Part shown: piece by piece, positions 22,853-32,019 of the stretch
Layout of the letters: the number at the start of each line of letters is the position of its first letter
How positions within the stretch are numbered: position 1 is the first letter of the stretch
From: Cytophagales bacterium
GTDB lineage: Bacteria; Bacteroidota; Bacteroidia; Cytophagales; MED-G16
DNA: 40,292 nucleotides
Reading direction: 5' to 3'
Assembly: GCA_029940715.1 (NCBI GenBank)
Contig: JAPYTU010000003.1
Location: forward strand, 1-40,292
The notes under the pieces: generated by a model
What the model was told of the DNA's origin: nothing
Seen by the model: the letters and a program-made list of their open reading frames with translations, nothing else
Databases searched by the model: none
Translations under genes and position numbers: made by a program

Positions 22853-24940
22853 TTAAAAGAATTTATATCTATAATCTTCAATAGAAGAAAATTCTTTTAT
22901 AGCATTATCAATTCGAAAGGGAGTTGATAATTGATTAGCTTGTAGTAGAGAACTAGAATAGTCTGAATAATTTTCAATAGAATCCGCAACAATAAAACCA
23001 TTTAAACCCATTACAATAATCCCCTCATCATTCATAAATGGTCTAGTTAATTCTCCCACTTCCATTGAAAATGCTATTCCTATAGCTTCAGGAGAATACC
23101 CAACATTAGATAAAGAATTCGTTGTAAAATCTAAAGTATTCATATTATAAATTTTTCCTTTATTGTTTAATTGTGTCAAATCAAATAAAGATTTATAATC
23201 TGATAATTTATTTGAAACGTACTCAAATTTCTTATTATTTAATATTTTTTTGGTTATAGAATTTTTAACATCATCTAAATTCTTAGTTCCTTTTTCTTTA
23301 ATATCAGATACAATTGCAATAGCATAACCATCATCCATTTCTATAACATCTGAAATTGAATGCAATGAAGCATTATCACTATATACCCAAATAATTATGG
23401 ACCTTGAATTATTTAAATCTGCTATTTTTTTATCATTTTTATTTAAATTATTAGAAGAAAGCATTTTATAATTACTCTCTTTAACATTCTTTATAAATGA
23501 TTCTTTATTGTCCACCTGTGATCTAAATAATTCTGATTCTCTATAAACAAAGTTTTTAGTATAATCACTAGGAACAAGCACTTTTACAATCGTAGAAACA
23601 TAATAAGACAGATTAGTTTTTGTATTACTCACATAAATTAAATGATAGCCAAATTCTGACTCTATAATTCTAGGAATTAGACCTGTTTTGGACCTTGAAA
23701 AAACCGCGTTTTGAAATGGGAGAACCATAGTTCCTTCAGTAAACCAACCTAAATCTCCACCATTAGAAGCAGAGCCATCCTGGCTATACATTCTTGCTGT
23801 TTCTTCAAAATTACTTCCATTTTTTAATAAATTTAAAACTCTTTGAGCTTCTTCTCTAACTTCTAACTTAGGAGTCACATCAAATTTAAAAAGTATATGT
23901 TTAGCTCTAGCACTATATTTATTTTCTTCAACTATTTCAGATAATTTATTAACAATAAAATTTCCATTTTGAAATTTAACATCAGAAACATATCCCACTT
24001 CTTTATTTTGCAATTCAACAGGAAGCTCATCTATTTTATAATTAACATACGCATTTAATTCATCTGAATTAACCACTGAAAAAGTAGAATCATCTAATAC
24101 CTCGGATAAAAAACTATTTTTAATTCTTTCCATTTCATTAAAAATATATATTGAATCATCTTTTGAAGGAGTTAATGGAAAAAAAATGTAATCAATCGAT
24201 CTAGATTCGCTTTGAATGTAATCTTCTTTATTTTTTTTCAAATAATTTTTCAGCTCAACAGTAGAAATCTCAAATAAAGAATCTTCAACTTCATAAAAAG
24301 GTATAAAAAAATATGATAAATCAATTTTATTATTTGAATTGTAGTATTCCTTTTTTGATTCTAAAACATTAACATTAACAGTTAAAGACATTAAGTTTTC
24401 ATACTTAGACCTCATGCGCATTGGTTTAAGATTTTTTTCAAATGCATACCATGCTTCTTGTTGATTCAAAGGCTGAGAACTAAGAGATTGGAGATAAGAA
24501 ATAACATTTTGAGGACTAAATACATTTGTATTGGGATCAGTAAAGGCTTGCCTTACCATAGGATGAATATTACTTCCTTGAACCATATCAACAACCTCAT
24601 TAGTTGAAACATCTATTCCAAGTTTAAAATATTCTTCTCTATAACTAATATCATCAATTAACCTTTGCCAAACCTGATCTCTAATTGATTCTATCTCAAA
24701 AGCTTCGGGTGATCTTCCATTATTTAGAGAAAAATTATAAGATAGCTCCTCAAACAATGATTGATACAACAGATAATTAACATCTTCTCCATTAATTTCA
24801 GCAATTATATTATTTTGACCATTAAATGCTTGATTATTTGGACCAAGTATATCGCCCAAAACAAAGGCAGCAATTGAAAAACCAACTACAAAGACAAGAA
24901 ATTTGCCCATTTTATTTCTAAGTGTACTTATTATTGCCAT
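22853..24940 (-). CDS. PpiD/SurA-like periplasmic peptidyl-prolyl isomerase
   Basis: A 695-residue membrane-anchored chaperone. A transmembrane helix spans about 12-30 (FLVFVVGFSIAAFVLGDIL) and is followed by a SurA_N-type helical region. The parvulin domain lies at about 345-440, with ARAKHILFKFD, YSQDGSASNGGDLGWF, MVLPFQNAVF and SEFGYHLIYV. A second, weaker parvulin-like region spans about 530-660. It should help fold exported and outer-membrane proteins. It is placed among envelope genes (LptC, CorC-like, beta-barrel), in agreement. A TAATTTTG motif lies 18 bases before the start. The start fits the transmembrane anchor. Confidence 0.88.
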   Translation of the reverse strand: MAIISTLRNKMGKFLVFVVGFSIAAFVLGDILGPNNQAFNGQNNIIAEINGEDVNYLLYQSLFEELSYNFSLNNGRSPEAFEIESIRDQVWQRLIDDISYREEYFKLGIDVSTNEVVDMVQGSNIHPMVRQAFTDPNTNVFSPQNVISYLQSLSSQPLNQQEAWYAFEKNLKPMRMRSKYENLMSLTVNVNVLESKKEYYNSNNKIDLSYFFIPFYEVEDSLFEISTVELKNYLKKNKEDYIQSESRSIDYIFFPLTPSKDDSIYIFNEMERIKNSFLSEVLDDSTFSVVNSDELNAYVNYKIDELPVELQNKEVGYVSDVKFQNGNFIVNKLSEIVEENKYSARAKHILFKFDVTPKLEVREEAQRVLNLLKNGSNFEETARMYSQDGSASNGGDLGWFTEGTMVLPFQNAVFSRSKTGLIPRIIESEFGYHLIYVSNTKTNLSYYVSTIVKVLVPSDYTKNFVYRESELFRSQVDNKESFIKNVKESNYKMLSSNNLNKNDKKIADLNNSRSIIIWVYSDNASLHSISDVIEMDDGYAIAIVSDIKEKGTKNLDDVKNSITKKILNNKKFEYVSNKLSDYKSLFDLTQLNNKGKIYNMNTLDFTTNSLSNVGYSPEAIGIAFSMEVGELTRPFMNDEGIIVMGLNGFIVADSIENYSDYSSSLLQANQLSTPFRIDNAIKEFSSIEDYRYKFF

Positions 24941-24958
24941 AAAATAAATTTAGGAAGC

Positions 24959-24966
24959 CAAAATTA
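24959..24966 (-). promoter_or_regulatory. -7 promoter-like motif (TAATTTTG) upstream of the isomerase gene
   Basis: Fits TAnnTTTG on the minus strand, 18 bases before the ATG, in the 44-base gap after the CorC-like gene. No TTG is seen at the proper distance, so it may be fortuitous; it could give the lower half of the cluster a separate promoter. Confidence 0.3.
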
Positions 24967-24984
24967 AATTTTTATATCTAATTA

Positions 24985-26244
24985 TTATACATTCTCTTTA
25001 AAAAAAACACTATCTATTCTATTATCATTCATAGATAGTATTTTGATTAAATAATTATCAAATTTTATTATTTCACCTTTCTTAGGAAGATTTTTATTAA
25101 AATCAAGAATAAATCCACCTAATGTGTCATATTCTCCAACAGGTATTTTAAAATTATATTTTGAATTTAAATATTTGATTTCTAATCTAGCACTAAAATT
25201 ATAATCATTGTTATTTACTTTATTTTCTAATAATACATCATCATCAAATTCATCTATAATTTCTCCGAAAATCTCTTCTATTATATCTTCTAAAGTTAAA
25301 ATGCCAGAAGTTCCACCATATTCATCTATTACTACTGCTATGTTAATTTGTTCAGACATAAATTTAAAAAGAATTTCACTCGCCAAATTAGTTTCATTAA
25401 TAAATGTTATTGGTCTTATAATTTCTTTAATTGTTTTTGGATTATCAAATAGTGATAAACAATGACAATACCCTATAATGTGATCTATTGAAGATTTATA
25501 AATTATAATTTTTGAAAATCCCGATTCATCAATTATATTTTTCAATTCTAAAATTGAAGCTTTCTCATCTACAGAAATACTATCAGTTCTTGGAATCATA
25601 CAATCTCTAACTTTTACAGTTTTAAGAGCCAAGGCATTATTAAAAAATTCTGTAACATTTTTAGATTGAATTTCTTTATCATTAACTACTACTCTTTTTA
25701 TATAATCATTTAAATCCGTTAACTTAAATACTACTTTTTTATCTGAATAATCTTGATTTAAAATTTTAATTATAAACCATTTAGAAAAGATCATTACAAC
25801 TTTAACCACTGGATATAGAATTAAATAAATAATCAACAAAGGGATCGAAAATGTTATTAATAATTTATCAGGATTTATTAAAAAGATACTTTTTGGAATA
25901 TATTCTGCAGTAATTAAAACAATTACTGTAGAAACTAATGTCTGAATAATTAATATTAAAATATCATTATGAATAAAACTCAACATTGGCTCTAGAAGTT
26001 GAGCCATTACCAAACCATACATAACAAGAGATAAATTATTTCCTATTAACATAGTTGCAATCAATTCAGAATTATTTCTCTTGAAAAGAGAAAATATTTT
26101 ACCAAAAACATTTTTCGATTTAGATTTAATTTCAAAATTTAATTTATTTCTAGATATATAAGCTATCTCTAAACCAGAAAAAAATGCAGAAAATAACAAA
26201 CATACAACAATGAGAACAACCTGTATTTCTATGGTATTTATCAT
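24985..26244 (-). CDS. CorC/HlyC-family transporter-like protein (GldE-like)
   Basis: A 419-residue protein with three parts. A DUF21/CNNM transmembrane region occupies residues 1 to about 160 (IEIQVVLIVVCLLFSAFFSG opens it, then LIATMLIGNNLSLVMYGLVM and VLITAEYIPKSIFLINP). A CBS pair spans about 200-325 (VRDCMIPRTDSISVDEKASI, then VVIDEYGGTSGILTLEDIIEEIFGE-like ending). A CorC_HlyC domain covers about 340-415 (LGGFILDFNKNLPKKGEI). Family members handle Mg2+/Co2+; in flavobacteria the GldE protein of gliding motility has the same architecture. No gldD is adjacent, so the gliding name is uncertain. It overlaps the small ORF before it by four bases. Confidence 0.85.
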   Translation of the reverse strand: MINTIEIQVVLIVVCLLFSAFFSGLEIAYISRNKLNFEIKSKSKNVFGKIFSLFKRNNSELIATMLIGNNLSLVMYGLVMAQLLEPMLSFIHNDILILIIQTLVSTVIVLITAEYIPKSIFLINPDKLLITFSIPLLIIYLILYPVVKVVMIFSKWFIIKILNQDYSDKKVVFKLTDLNDYIKRVVVNDKEIQSKNVTEFFNNALALKTVKVRDCMIPRTDSISVDEKASILELKNIIDESGFSKIIIYKSSIDHIIGYCHCLSLFDNPKTIKEIIRPITFINETNLASEILFKFMSEQINIAVVIDEYGGTSGILTLEDIIEEIFGEIIDEFDDDVLLENKVNNNDYNFSARLEIKYLNSKYNFKIPVGEYDTLGGFILDFNKNLPKKGEIIKFDNYLIKILSMNDNRIDSVFFKENV

Positions 26245-26390
26245 CTATTAATTAATTTAGAGAGAAACAAAAACAGAAAAGAAATCATGAAAAATTCATA
26301 AGAATTTAAAAAATCAAATTTAATAAAAACATAAACTCCAACTAAAAAAAAGATTGTACCAACTATGAATAAAAAATATTTAATTTTCAT
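26241..26390 (-). CDS. 49-residue hydrophobic membrane peptide
   Basis: An uninterrupted frame between lptC and the CorC-like gene: ATG at 26390 lies inside the lptC end and the stop TGA overlaps the next ATG as ATGA. It encodes two hydrophobic stretches, YFLFIVGTIFFLVGVYVFI and, after a short polar turn, FFMISFLFLFLSKLI. Tight coupling at both ends supports a real gene, and a small membrane protein at this spot is common in related gene orders as I recall them. The function is unknown; an accessory part of LPS export or of the CorC-like protein is possible. Confidence 0.6.
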   Translation of the reverse strand: MKIKYFLFIVGTIFFLVGVYVFIKFDFLNSYEFFMISFLFLFLSKLINR

Positions 26391-26904
26391 CAATTTCAAT
26401 TGTTCCAGTAGGTATCAAAATTTTATAATTAGAAAAATCTTGATTTGATTCCATTCCTTCTCCACTATGGATTTCATTATTAGTTTTTATGGTAACAAAT
26501 TTCTGTGTTTCAAATTTTTCATCATTTGGATACCAAAATAATTCTTCAGTTCTTAATTCATCATTCGACTCTAGATTAAATAATATAACATTTCCTGATG
26601 CTATATAATAATTATCATCACTATACTTTATAACATGATTAGCTTTAAAATTTGCAATCAAAATATCAGATGATTTTGAATATATTTCCATGAATAAACC
26701 ATTGGGATAAATCTCGTCTCCATTATCTAATACTTGATAAAGATCTGAAATAAGCTTCAATCTAATTTTTGCCGAATCACTTAAAAAAGTATTGAGATTT
26801 TCAATTTCTAATATAGGACCCTCGTAATCTTCCTGAATATTTTGAAGAGACTGGGTATTACAAGCAACAAAAAAATAAAAAAAAAATATCAAATATCTTA
26901 TCAT
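26380..26904 (-). CDS. lptC: LPS export protein LptC
   Basis: A 174-residue periplasmic protein with an N-terminal hydrophobic segment ending in FFVACN. The Cys15 may be a lipobox, though LptC is usually only anchored by its helix. The mature domain is a beta-jellyroll: GLFMEIYSKSSDILIANFKA, YYIASGNVILFN, LRTEELFWYPNDEKFETQKF and IHSGEGMESNQDFSNYKI contain the alternating LptC/YrbK pattern, including the typical ELFW and GxGME-like turns. It passes lipopolysaccharide from the LptBFG transporter to LptA across the periplasm. It overlaps the small ORF and is 15 bases after the coiled-coil gene. Confidence 0.88.
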   Translation of the reverse strand: MIRYLIFFFYFFVACNTQSLQNIQEDYEGPILEIENLNTFLSDSAKIRLKLISDLYQVLDNGDEIYPNGLFMEIYSKSSDILIANFKANHVIKYSDDNYYIASGNVILFNLESNDELRTEELFWYPNDEKFETQKFVTIKTNNEIHSGEGMESNQDFSNYKILIPTGTIEIDEN

Positions 26905-26919
26905 TAATAAATAAGAAAA

Positions 26920-28212
26920 TTAATTATTTTGAGAATCATTTTTCTCTAATATTTCTCTTAAATCTTTCATTATTACTTTCATTTCTTTTTGATCTTTCAT
27001 TAATTCAACAATATAGTATTTAAGTTCAGCAATACCAGACAAATTATCACTCATTACGTTTTCACTTAATCTCTCTAATTCGCTTTTAGATGAATTATTA
27101 TCAAGTTTTGTAATTAAAGTTTCATACGTTTTGGTTATTTCATCAAGATATTCTTTATCAACATTATTCGTTGAATTATTTTTAACAACATTTGACAAAT
27201 CTCTGAACTCTTTCAATAAAGAATTATCAAAATTAGGAGAATTAGGAGAAGATTGTATAATCTCTCTTTCTTTTTCAATTAATTGCCTTGTAAGTTCTTT
27301 AATTTCACTTATTTCCTGCCTAGTAAAATCTTTCAATTCATCAAGATTTTTTGTTACTCCATCTTTGAATTGATTAAACTTATCTGTATTATCTTCTATT
27401 GTTGTATTAGCTAATAATTGGATTGAAAAATTTTTTAAATCAACCACATCCTCTTTCAATTCATCAATATAAAAGACAATACTATCTTGATTTGCAAAAG
27501 TAGGTTTATTTTCTTGTTCCTGAATTTTTATATTTGTAAACGTGACTTGTTTTAATAATTCTGTTGCAATTTCTAAATCTTTTTTTAATTTATTTATTTC
27601 ATTAGTTTTTTCATCAACCAATTCATCGTCTTGATTTAAATTATCAACAAGAAGGGTATTGGTTATTTCTTTTTCATCAATTAAAGAAGAAATTTTATTT
27701 AAAAAATCCTCACTACTTAAACTACCTTCACTTAACAATTGTGAAGAAATTTGAGCAGATAAATTGCTTAAATCACTTTGAAGTTTAGAAATATCCCTTC
27801 CAATAGAAGCCATGTCTTCCTTATAAACATTTGTATCATCCTGTAAATCAGCAATAAATTTAACATTAGAACCCAAAATGCCTCTATCTGTATTTGATGA
27901 GAAAGCTTTAGAGACAGAGCTTAGTGAAACAATTACAACAGAAAGAATAACAAAAAGAACAGTTAATTGGAATGAAAAATGAGAAAAACTTTTATATTGT
28001 ATTTTCTTATTAAAATTCCAATAAATCAAAGAGATTGTTGCAAAAAAAAGTAACCCAATTATAATAGGGAAAATATAACTTGCATAAAGGGGTATTAAAA
28101 AATCTTGAATTATAAAGGCAAGTCCACCACTAAGAGCTAAGTTTTTTGCAAATAATCTCAGAACTGGAACTTGTTCAATAAAATCAACTATATCTATGCC
28201 TCCTATCTTCAT
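26920..28212 (-). CDS. uncharacterised membrane-anchored coiled-coil protein
   Basis: I do not recognise this 430-residue protein. The N-terminus has an amphipathic stretch, then hydrophobic segments at about 27-44, 46-64 and 80-103. From about 115 to the end it is rich in Glu, Lys, Leu and Asn with heptad-like spacing, including LQSDLSNLSAQISSQLL, TNEINKLKKDLEIATELL, DGVTKNLDELKDFTRQEISE and a final KEMKVIMKDLREILEK; long coiled coils are likely. The layout recalls membrane-tethered scaffold or spacing proteins. It lies between a TPR lipoprotein-like secreted protein and LptC; its stop is 15 bases before lptC and its ATG touches the TPR stop. It probably works in the envelope; orientation of the coiled coil is not known. 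Confidence 0.7.
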   Translation of the reverse strand: MKIGGIDIVDFIEQVPVLRLFAKNLALSGGLAFIIQDFLIPLYASYIFPIIIGLLFFATISLIYWNFNKKIQYKSFSHFSFQLTVLFVILSVVIVSLSSVSKAFSSNTDRGILGSNVKFIADLQDDTNVYKEDMASIGRDISKLQSDLSNLSAQISSQLLSEGSLSSEDFLNKISSLIDEKEITNTLLVDNLNQDDELVDEKTNEINKLKKDLEIATELLKQVTFTNIKIQEQENKPTFANQDSIVFYIDELKEDVVDLKNFSIQLLANTTIEDNTDKFNQFKDGVTKNLDELKDFTRQEISEIKELTRQLIEKEREIIQSSPNSPNFDNSLLKEFRDLSNVVKNNSTNNVDKEYLDEITKTYETLITKLDNNSSKSELERLSENVMSDNLSGIAELKYYIVELMKDQKEMKVIMKDLREILEKNDSQNN

Positions 28213-29591
28213 TAGTTATTTCTTTTATTTAAAACTACATTTTCTTTAATCCAACATCCAACGTTCATGATTTGACCTATTTCTAAATTTTCATTAAATA
28301 ATTCTTCCATAGATGGAAATTGTTCTCTAGCTTGATTTGCCTGAGAAATAAGGCCTCCTTTTTTAAACATATTATAAGCTGCAATAAATACAAGTCTATC
28401 TTCAACTCTACTTTTAGATTCTTTACAGTCTTCATAAGATGTCATATATAAATTTCCTATTAATTTATAAGCATTAGGATTATTAGGTTTTAAAATAATA
28501 GATAATTTAGCACTTTTTCTTGATTTTTCTTTATTACCAATAAACGTATATAGTTTTGCTTTATTAAAATAAATCTCTGCTTTCTGATGATTATCTTGAG
28601 TTATTTCTATTGCTTTATCATAAAAATTTAAAGAAACATCATAATTTTTATTTGCTTGCTCTCTGCCTGCAATAAATTTTGCTATAGCAAAATCAGGCTC
28701 TGAAGATAGCATAATTTTAGCAGCTTCAAGAGCAATATCAGAAGATGTACATTTACCAGTAATACTTAGTTGAAATATTTTTTTTGCTAAATTAACGGCC
28801 TCTGGAGAATATACGCTTAATGGTACTGGAGCAGTATCGTCATAATTCGTTTCTACAATTTCATCATTTAACATCGGAATCGCAATAAGTTTTGGGCCTA
28901 AAGTATTTTCAACAAAATTACAATCAACTGTAATTGTTGCTGTTAATAATTTATCAATATTATCCTGATATTTCTTAAATCTATCTGTATTTTTAGACTC
29001 ATTTGATATTTTATAACTAATTATTTTAGAAATCATATCATAGTTTTTTAAAACTTCATCATCAGAAATAGTTTTAGAAGTTAATTTATGTTTTCTAATT
29101 ATATCCATAAAAGCAACAAGATTACCATTTCCTATATCATTCCCATTTAACTCATATGCTTTTAAAAAAAAATTATACAATGACTCATACATAGATTTTT
29201 CTGTCCTATAATTAGAGTATGCAAATGCTGTCTTTCTATTTAAAACGTAAGCCTCCCTCCCGAAAAATTCAATTCTAGAATCAAAAATTTCTAAAGCTTT
29301 TAAAATATATTCTTCTTTTTTAACTGAATCAGTTTCACTTTTTATTAAACACTTATAAATTTTAATTCCATTTTGATAAATTGAAACATGAAGATTTGGA
29401 ACATTATTTAATAACCAAGAGTGATGCTCTAGGGAAGATAAACAATCTCCTTGCTTAAGATAGTCAGTATAAAGAACATTTTTTTCTTCAGCTAAAGATT
29501 TATTTTCTGGCCAATTCCACCCTGGCTGAGAAAATAATAATTTATTAGATACAATAAATAAAAATATTAATATTAATCTTTTCATAAACAT
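28212..29591 (-). CDS. secreted TPR-repeat protein
   Basis: A 459-residue exported protein: signal peptide about 1-23, ending near LLFSQPGW; an internal Met at residue 3 is an alternative start. Degenerate tetratricopeptide motifs are visible mainly in the second half: FAIAKFIAGREQANKNYDVS, AIEITQDNHQKAEIYFNKAK and LSIILKPNNPNAYKLIGNLY. A cysteine pair may form a disulfide (CNFVEN and CTSSD). TPR domains mediate protein contacts; in this cluster it may help outer-membrane assembly, but that is inference. It lies five bases after the beta-barrel gene, and its stop touches the start of the coiled-coil gene. Confidence 0.8.
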   Translation of the reverse strand: MFMKRLILIFLFIVSNKLLFSQPGWNWPENKSLAEEKNVLYTDYLKQGDCLSSLEHHSWLLNNVPNLHVSIYQNGIKIYKCLIKSETDSVKKEEYILKALEIFDSRIEFFGREAYVLNRKTAFAYSNYRTEKSMYESLYNFFLKAYELNGNDIGNGNLVAFMDIIRKHKLTSKTISDDEVLKNYDMISKIISYKISNESKNTDRFKKYQDNIDKLLTATITVDCNFVENTLGPKLIAIPMLNDEIVETNYDDTAPVPLSVYSPEAVNLAKKIFQLSITGKCTSSDIALEAAKIMLSSEPDFAIAKFIAGREQANKNYDVSLNFYDKAIEITQDNHQKAEIYFNKAKLYTFIGNKEKSRKSAKLSIILKPNNPNAYKLIGNLYMTSYEDCKESKSRVEDRLVFIAAYNMFKKGGLISQANQAREQFPSMEELFNENLEIGQIMNVGCWIKENVVLNKRNN

Positions 29592-29596
29592 TAAAA

Positions 29597-30865
29597 TTAA
29601 TCAAATTTTCTTTTAATAAACCAGATATTATTTATAGAACTACCAACTATAAATTTCAAATACCTTTCTTTAATTAATGTTTTGCTAAGATTTCCCCTTC
29701 TTCCTAATTCAAATGCTAAATTAATTCTTGATATAGAGCCCACTGGTAATGAAAAACCGAAAGTTAATCCAATACTATTAATACTTCCACCATTAACTAA
29801 GTATGGAAAACTTTTATAAACTATTCCAGACCTATATGTAACTCTTTTAAAATAGCTATTAACATTTTCTGCTTCAGGTATAATTTCTATACCTGATGAC
29901 AACTGAAAAGAATTTTTATAATGAATGGATGAATTATCATTAAAACCACTTTTATCATTCCATGGTTGTACTTTAAACTCAAAACCAAAAGATAATTTAT
30001 CAATAATTTCATAAGAAATACCTATACCATAACTTCTAGGGATATTAAAAGTAGATATTTCATTATCTATTAATGTATCTAAAACAACAGGGGATGTTGA
30101 ACCAGGTATTCTTCTTTCCAATTGTGTAAATCGGTTAGCATTCAAAGAAGATTTTAAATCATATATCATACCTATTTTAAGAAATTTACTTTCTACTAAT
30201 TCCTTTTTATAAAATATTCCAATATTAAGTGAATAATCATTGTATACAGATTCTTCAAAATAAGTTGAATTGAATTGAGTTTCATTTGAAACAAATGCCG
30301 ATGTTGTATTTGTTATTTTGCCAAATATATATGAACCTTTTACACCTAAAGACAATTCATTCCCCAATCTAAATCCATTAGCCCAATAAGCTTCCGTTAA
30401 ACCACCAGTGCCAGAATACTCATAAAATGCAAGAGCCGAACTTTGATCTATACGTTTTTGATCAATTAAATTATAACTAACAGTACTATAGGGATTAAAA
30501 CCTATTGATGTAATCCATTTTCCTCCTTTAATCAACGGGACTCCAAATCCAATATAATTGATATTTCCATTCCCATTAATATCTTTTGATGTTTCATTTA
30601 TTATCTGTCTAACATCGGATGAAATACCCATTTCAAAAATGGTAAAACGATTAGAGGTTAAAGCAGCTGGATTTTGATTATTAAGGTGCCAATAAGATCC
30701 GTTGCTAATTCCTAAACCACCCATGGCAAGATTATGTGCAAATGAGTTATCATTTAATTCTCCTATTGAATTTAAAGAACTAAATGGTGTTGTTAGTTGT
30801 GAGAAAGTAACATTACTAACAAAAAAAAGAAAAATCATAAAAACATAAAAAATTATTTTATGCAT
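29597..30865 (-). CDS. outer-membrane beta-barrel protein, OmpP1/FadL-like
   Basis: A 422-residue protein with a signal peptide (about 1-22, ending NVTFSQ). The mature part starts with a plug-like segment (SFAHNLAMGGLGISNG, LNNQNPAAL) as in FadL/PorV-type barrels of Bacteroidota, followed by alternating strands such as FEFKVQPWND, YFKRVTYRSGIVYKS and GLTFGFSLPVG. The last residues IWFIKRKFD end in an aromatic-rich strand. It may be a transport or secretion-associated barrel. It is the first gene of the eleven-gene minus-strand cluster and is divergent from anmK. A specific substrate cannot be given. Confidence 0.78.
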   Translation of the reverse strand: MHKIIFYVFMIFLFFVSNVTFSQLTTPFSSLNSIGELNDNSFAHNLAMGGLGISNGSYWHLNNQNPAALTSNRFTIFEMGISSDVRQIINETSKDINGNGNINYIGFGVPLIKGGKWITSIGFNPYSTVSYNLIDQKRIDQSSALAFYEYSGTGGLTEAYWANGFRLGNELSLGVKGSYIFGKITNTTSAFVSNETQFNSTYFEESVYNDYSLNIGIFYKKELVESKFLKIGMIYDLKSSLNANRFTQLERRIPGSTSPVVLDTLIDNEISTFNIPRSYGIGISYEIIDKLSFGFEFKVQPWNDKSGFNDNSSIHYKNSFQLSSGIEIIPEAENVNSYFKRVTYRSGIVYKSFPYLVNGGSINSIGLTFGFSLPVGSISRINLAFELGRRGNLSKTLIKERYLKFIVGSSINNIWFIKRKFD

Positions 30866-30896
30866 ATTACTGGTAACATTACGTGTAAAAAGTTGA

Positions 30897-30912
30897 AATG
30901 CAAAGATGCATT
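30897..30912. promoter_or_regulatory. inverted repeat in the divergent anmK/barrel gap
   Basis: AATGCA and TGCATT form perfect six-base arms around AAGA in the 80-base space between two divergent starts. On the minus strand it includes CATCTTTG, one base from the -7 consensus. It could be an operator shared by both genes; support is weak. Confidence 0.25.
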
Positions 30913-30945
30913 CTTTAATTCAGAAATAAAAAGAAAAATTTATTC

Positions 30946-32016
30946 ATGAATATTAAAAAATATAAGGTTTTAGGAATCATGTCAGGAACGTCCTGTGATG
31001 GTCTAGATATTGCATATTGTGAGTATTGGGAAAAAAACAATAAATGGAATTATAAATTATTAAATTTCACAACGATCAATTACAACATAAAATGGAAAAA
31101 AAAATTATTAAACTGTTATAAAATAAACGCATATGAATTAAAAAAATTGGATGTTAATTTCGGAAATTTTATATGTCAATCAATTAAAAAATTTATAATA
31201 AAACATAAAATAAAACCTGATCTAATAGCTTCTCATGGTCATACAGTATTTCATAATCCTATAGAAAAAATTTCTCTCCAAATAGGAAATCCATTAGCTA
31301 TATTTTCAAAAATTAAAATTCCAATAATATATAATTTCAGAGAACTAGATGTAATAATAGGAGGACAAGGAGCACCATTGGTTCCTTATGGTGAAAAACA
31401 TTTATTTAGTAAATATGATTATTGTATAAATATAGGTGGCATTTTAAATATAACAGATTTAAATGAGAGTAAGTTTTTAGCTTTTGACGTATGTCCGGCA
31501 AATTTAGTACTCAACTTTTTAGCAAGAAAATTAAATATGAAATTTGACAAAAATGGTGAAACTGCTTCAAAAGGAAAAATGATAGATAATTTATATAACA
31601 AATTAAATAATTTAAAATATTACAATTCCTCAAAACCCAAAAGTTTAGATATAAATTATATTGAAAAAAAAATAATACCTCAACTAGAAAAGTATAAAAC
31701 AAAAGATACATTGCACACATTTGTTGAACATATTGCATTTCAAGTAAACAAGCACTTAAATAAAAAAAATGCTTCTGTTCTTTTAACTGGAGGGGGAACA
31801 TTTAATAAATATCTAGTTAAAAGAATAAAAATTAACAATAAGGTAAAATCGATATTTGTTGTACCTGAAAAAAAATTAATTAATTTTAAAGAAGCGTTGA
31901 TATTTGGTTTTTTAGGACTAATGAGACTATTAGATAAAAAAAACGTTCTTAAATCTGTTACAGGATCAAAAAAATCAACATCATCTGGGATTATTATTAA
32001 CAATAAAATTTTTTAG
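30946..32016 (+). CDS. anmK: anhydro-N-acetylmuramic acid kinase
   Basis: A 356-residue sugar kinase of the ASKHA fold, near normal length. The opening GIMSGTSCDGLDIAYCEYW is diagnostic. SHGHTVFHNP, LQIGNPLAIF, GGQGAPLVPYGEKHLF and the phosphate motif NIGGILNIT follow, and LTGGGTFNKYLVKRI with KLINFKEALIFGFLG ends the C-terminal lobe. It phosphorylates 1,6-anhydro-MurNAc to MurNAc-6-phosphate in peptidoglycan recycling. It is the first gene of a two-gene unit with nhaD, three bases apart. The MurNAc-6-phosphate etherase (murQ) is not in the window. Confidence 0.95.
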   Translation: MNIKKYKVLGIMSGTSCDGLDIAYCEYWEKNNKWNYKLLNFTTINYNIKWKKKLLNCYKINAYELKKLDVNFGNFICQSIKKFIIKHKIKPDLIASHGHTVFHNPIEKISLQIGNPLAIFSKIKIPIIYNFRELDVIIGGQGAPLVPYGEKHLFSKYDYCINIGGILNITDLNESKFLAFDVCPANLVLNFLARKLNMKFDKNGETASKGKMIDNLYNKLNNLKYYNSSKPKSLDINYIEKKIIPQLEKYKTKDTLHTFVEHIAFQVNKHLNKKNASVLLTGGGTFNKYLVKRIKINNKVKSIFVVPEKKLINFKEALIFGFLGLMRLLDKKNVLKSVTGSKKSTSSGIIINNKIF

Positions 32017-32019
32017 TTC

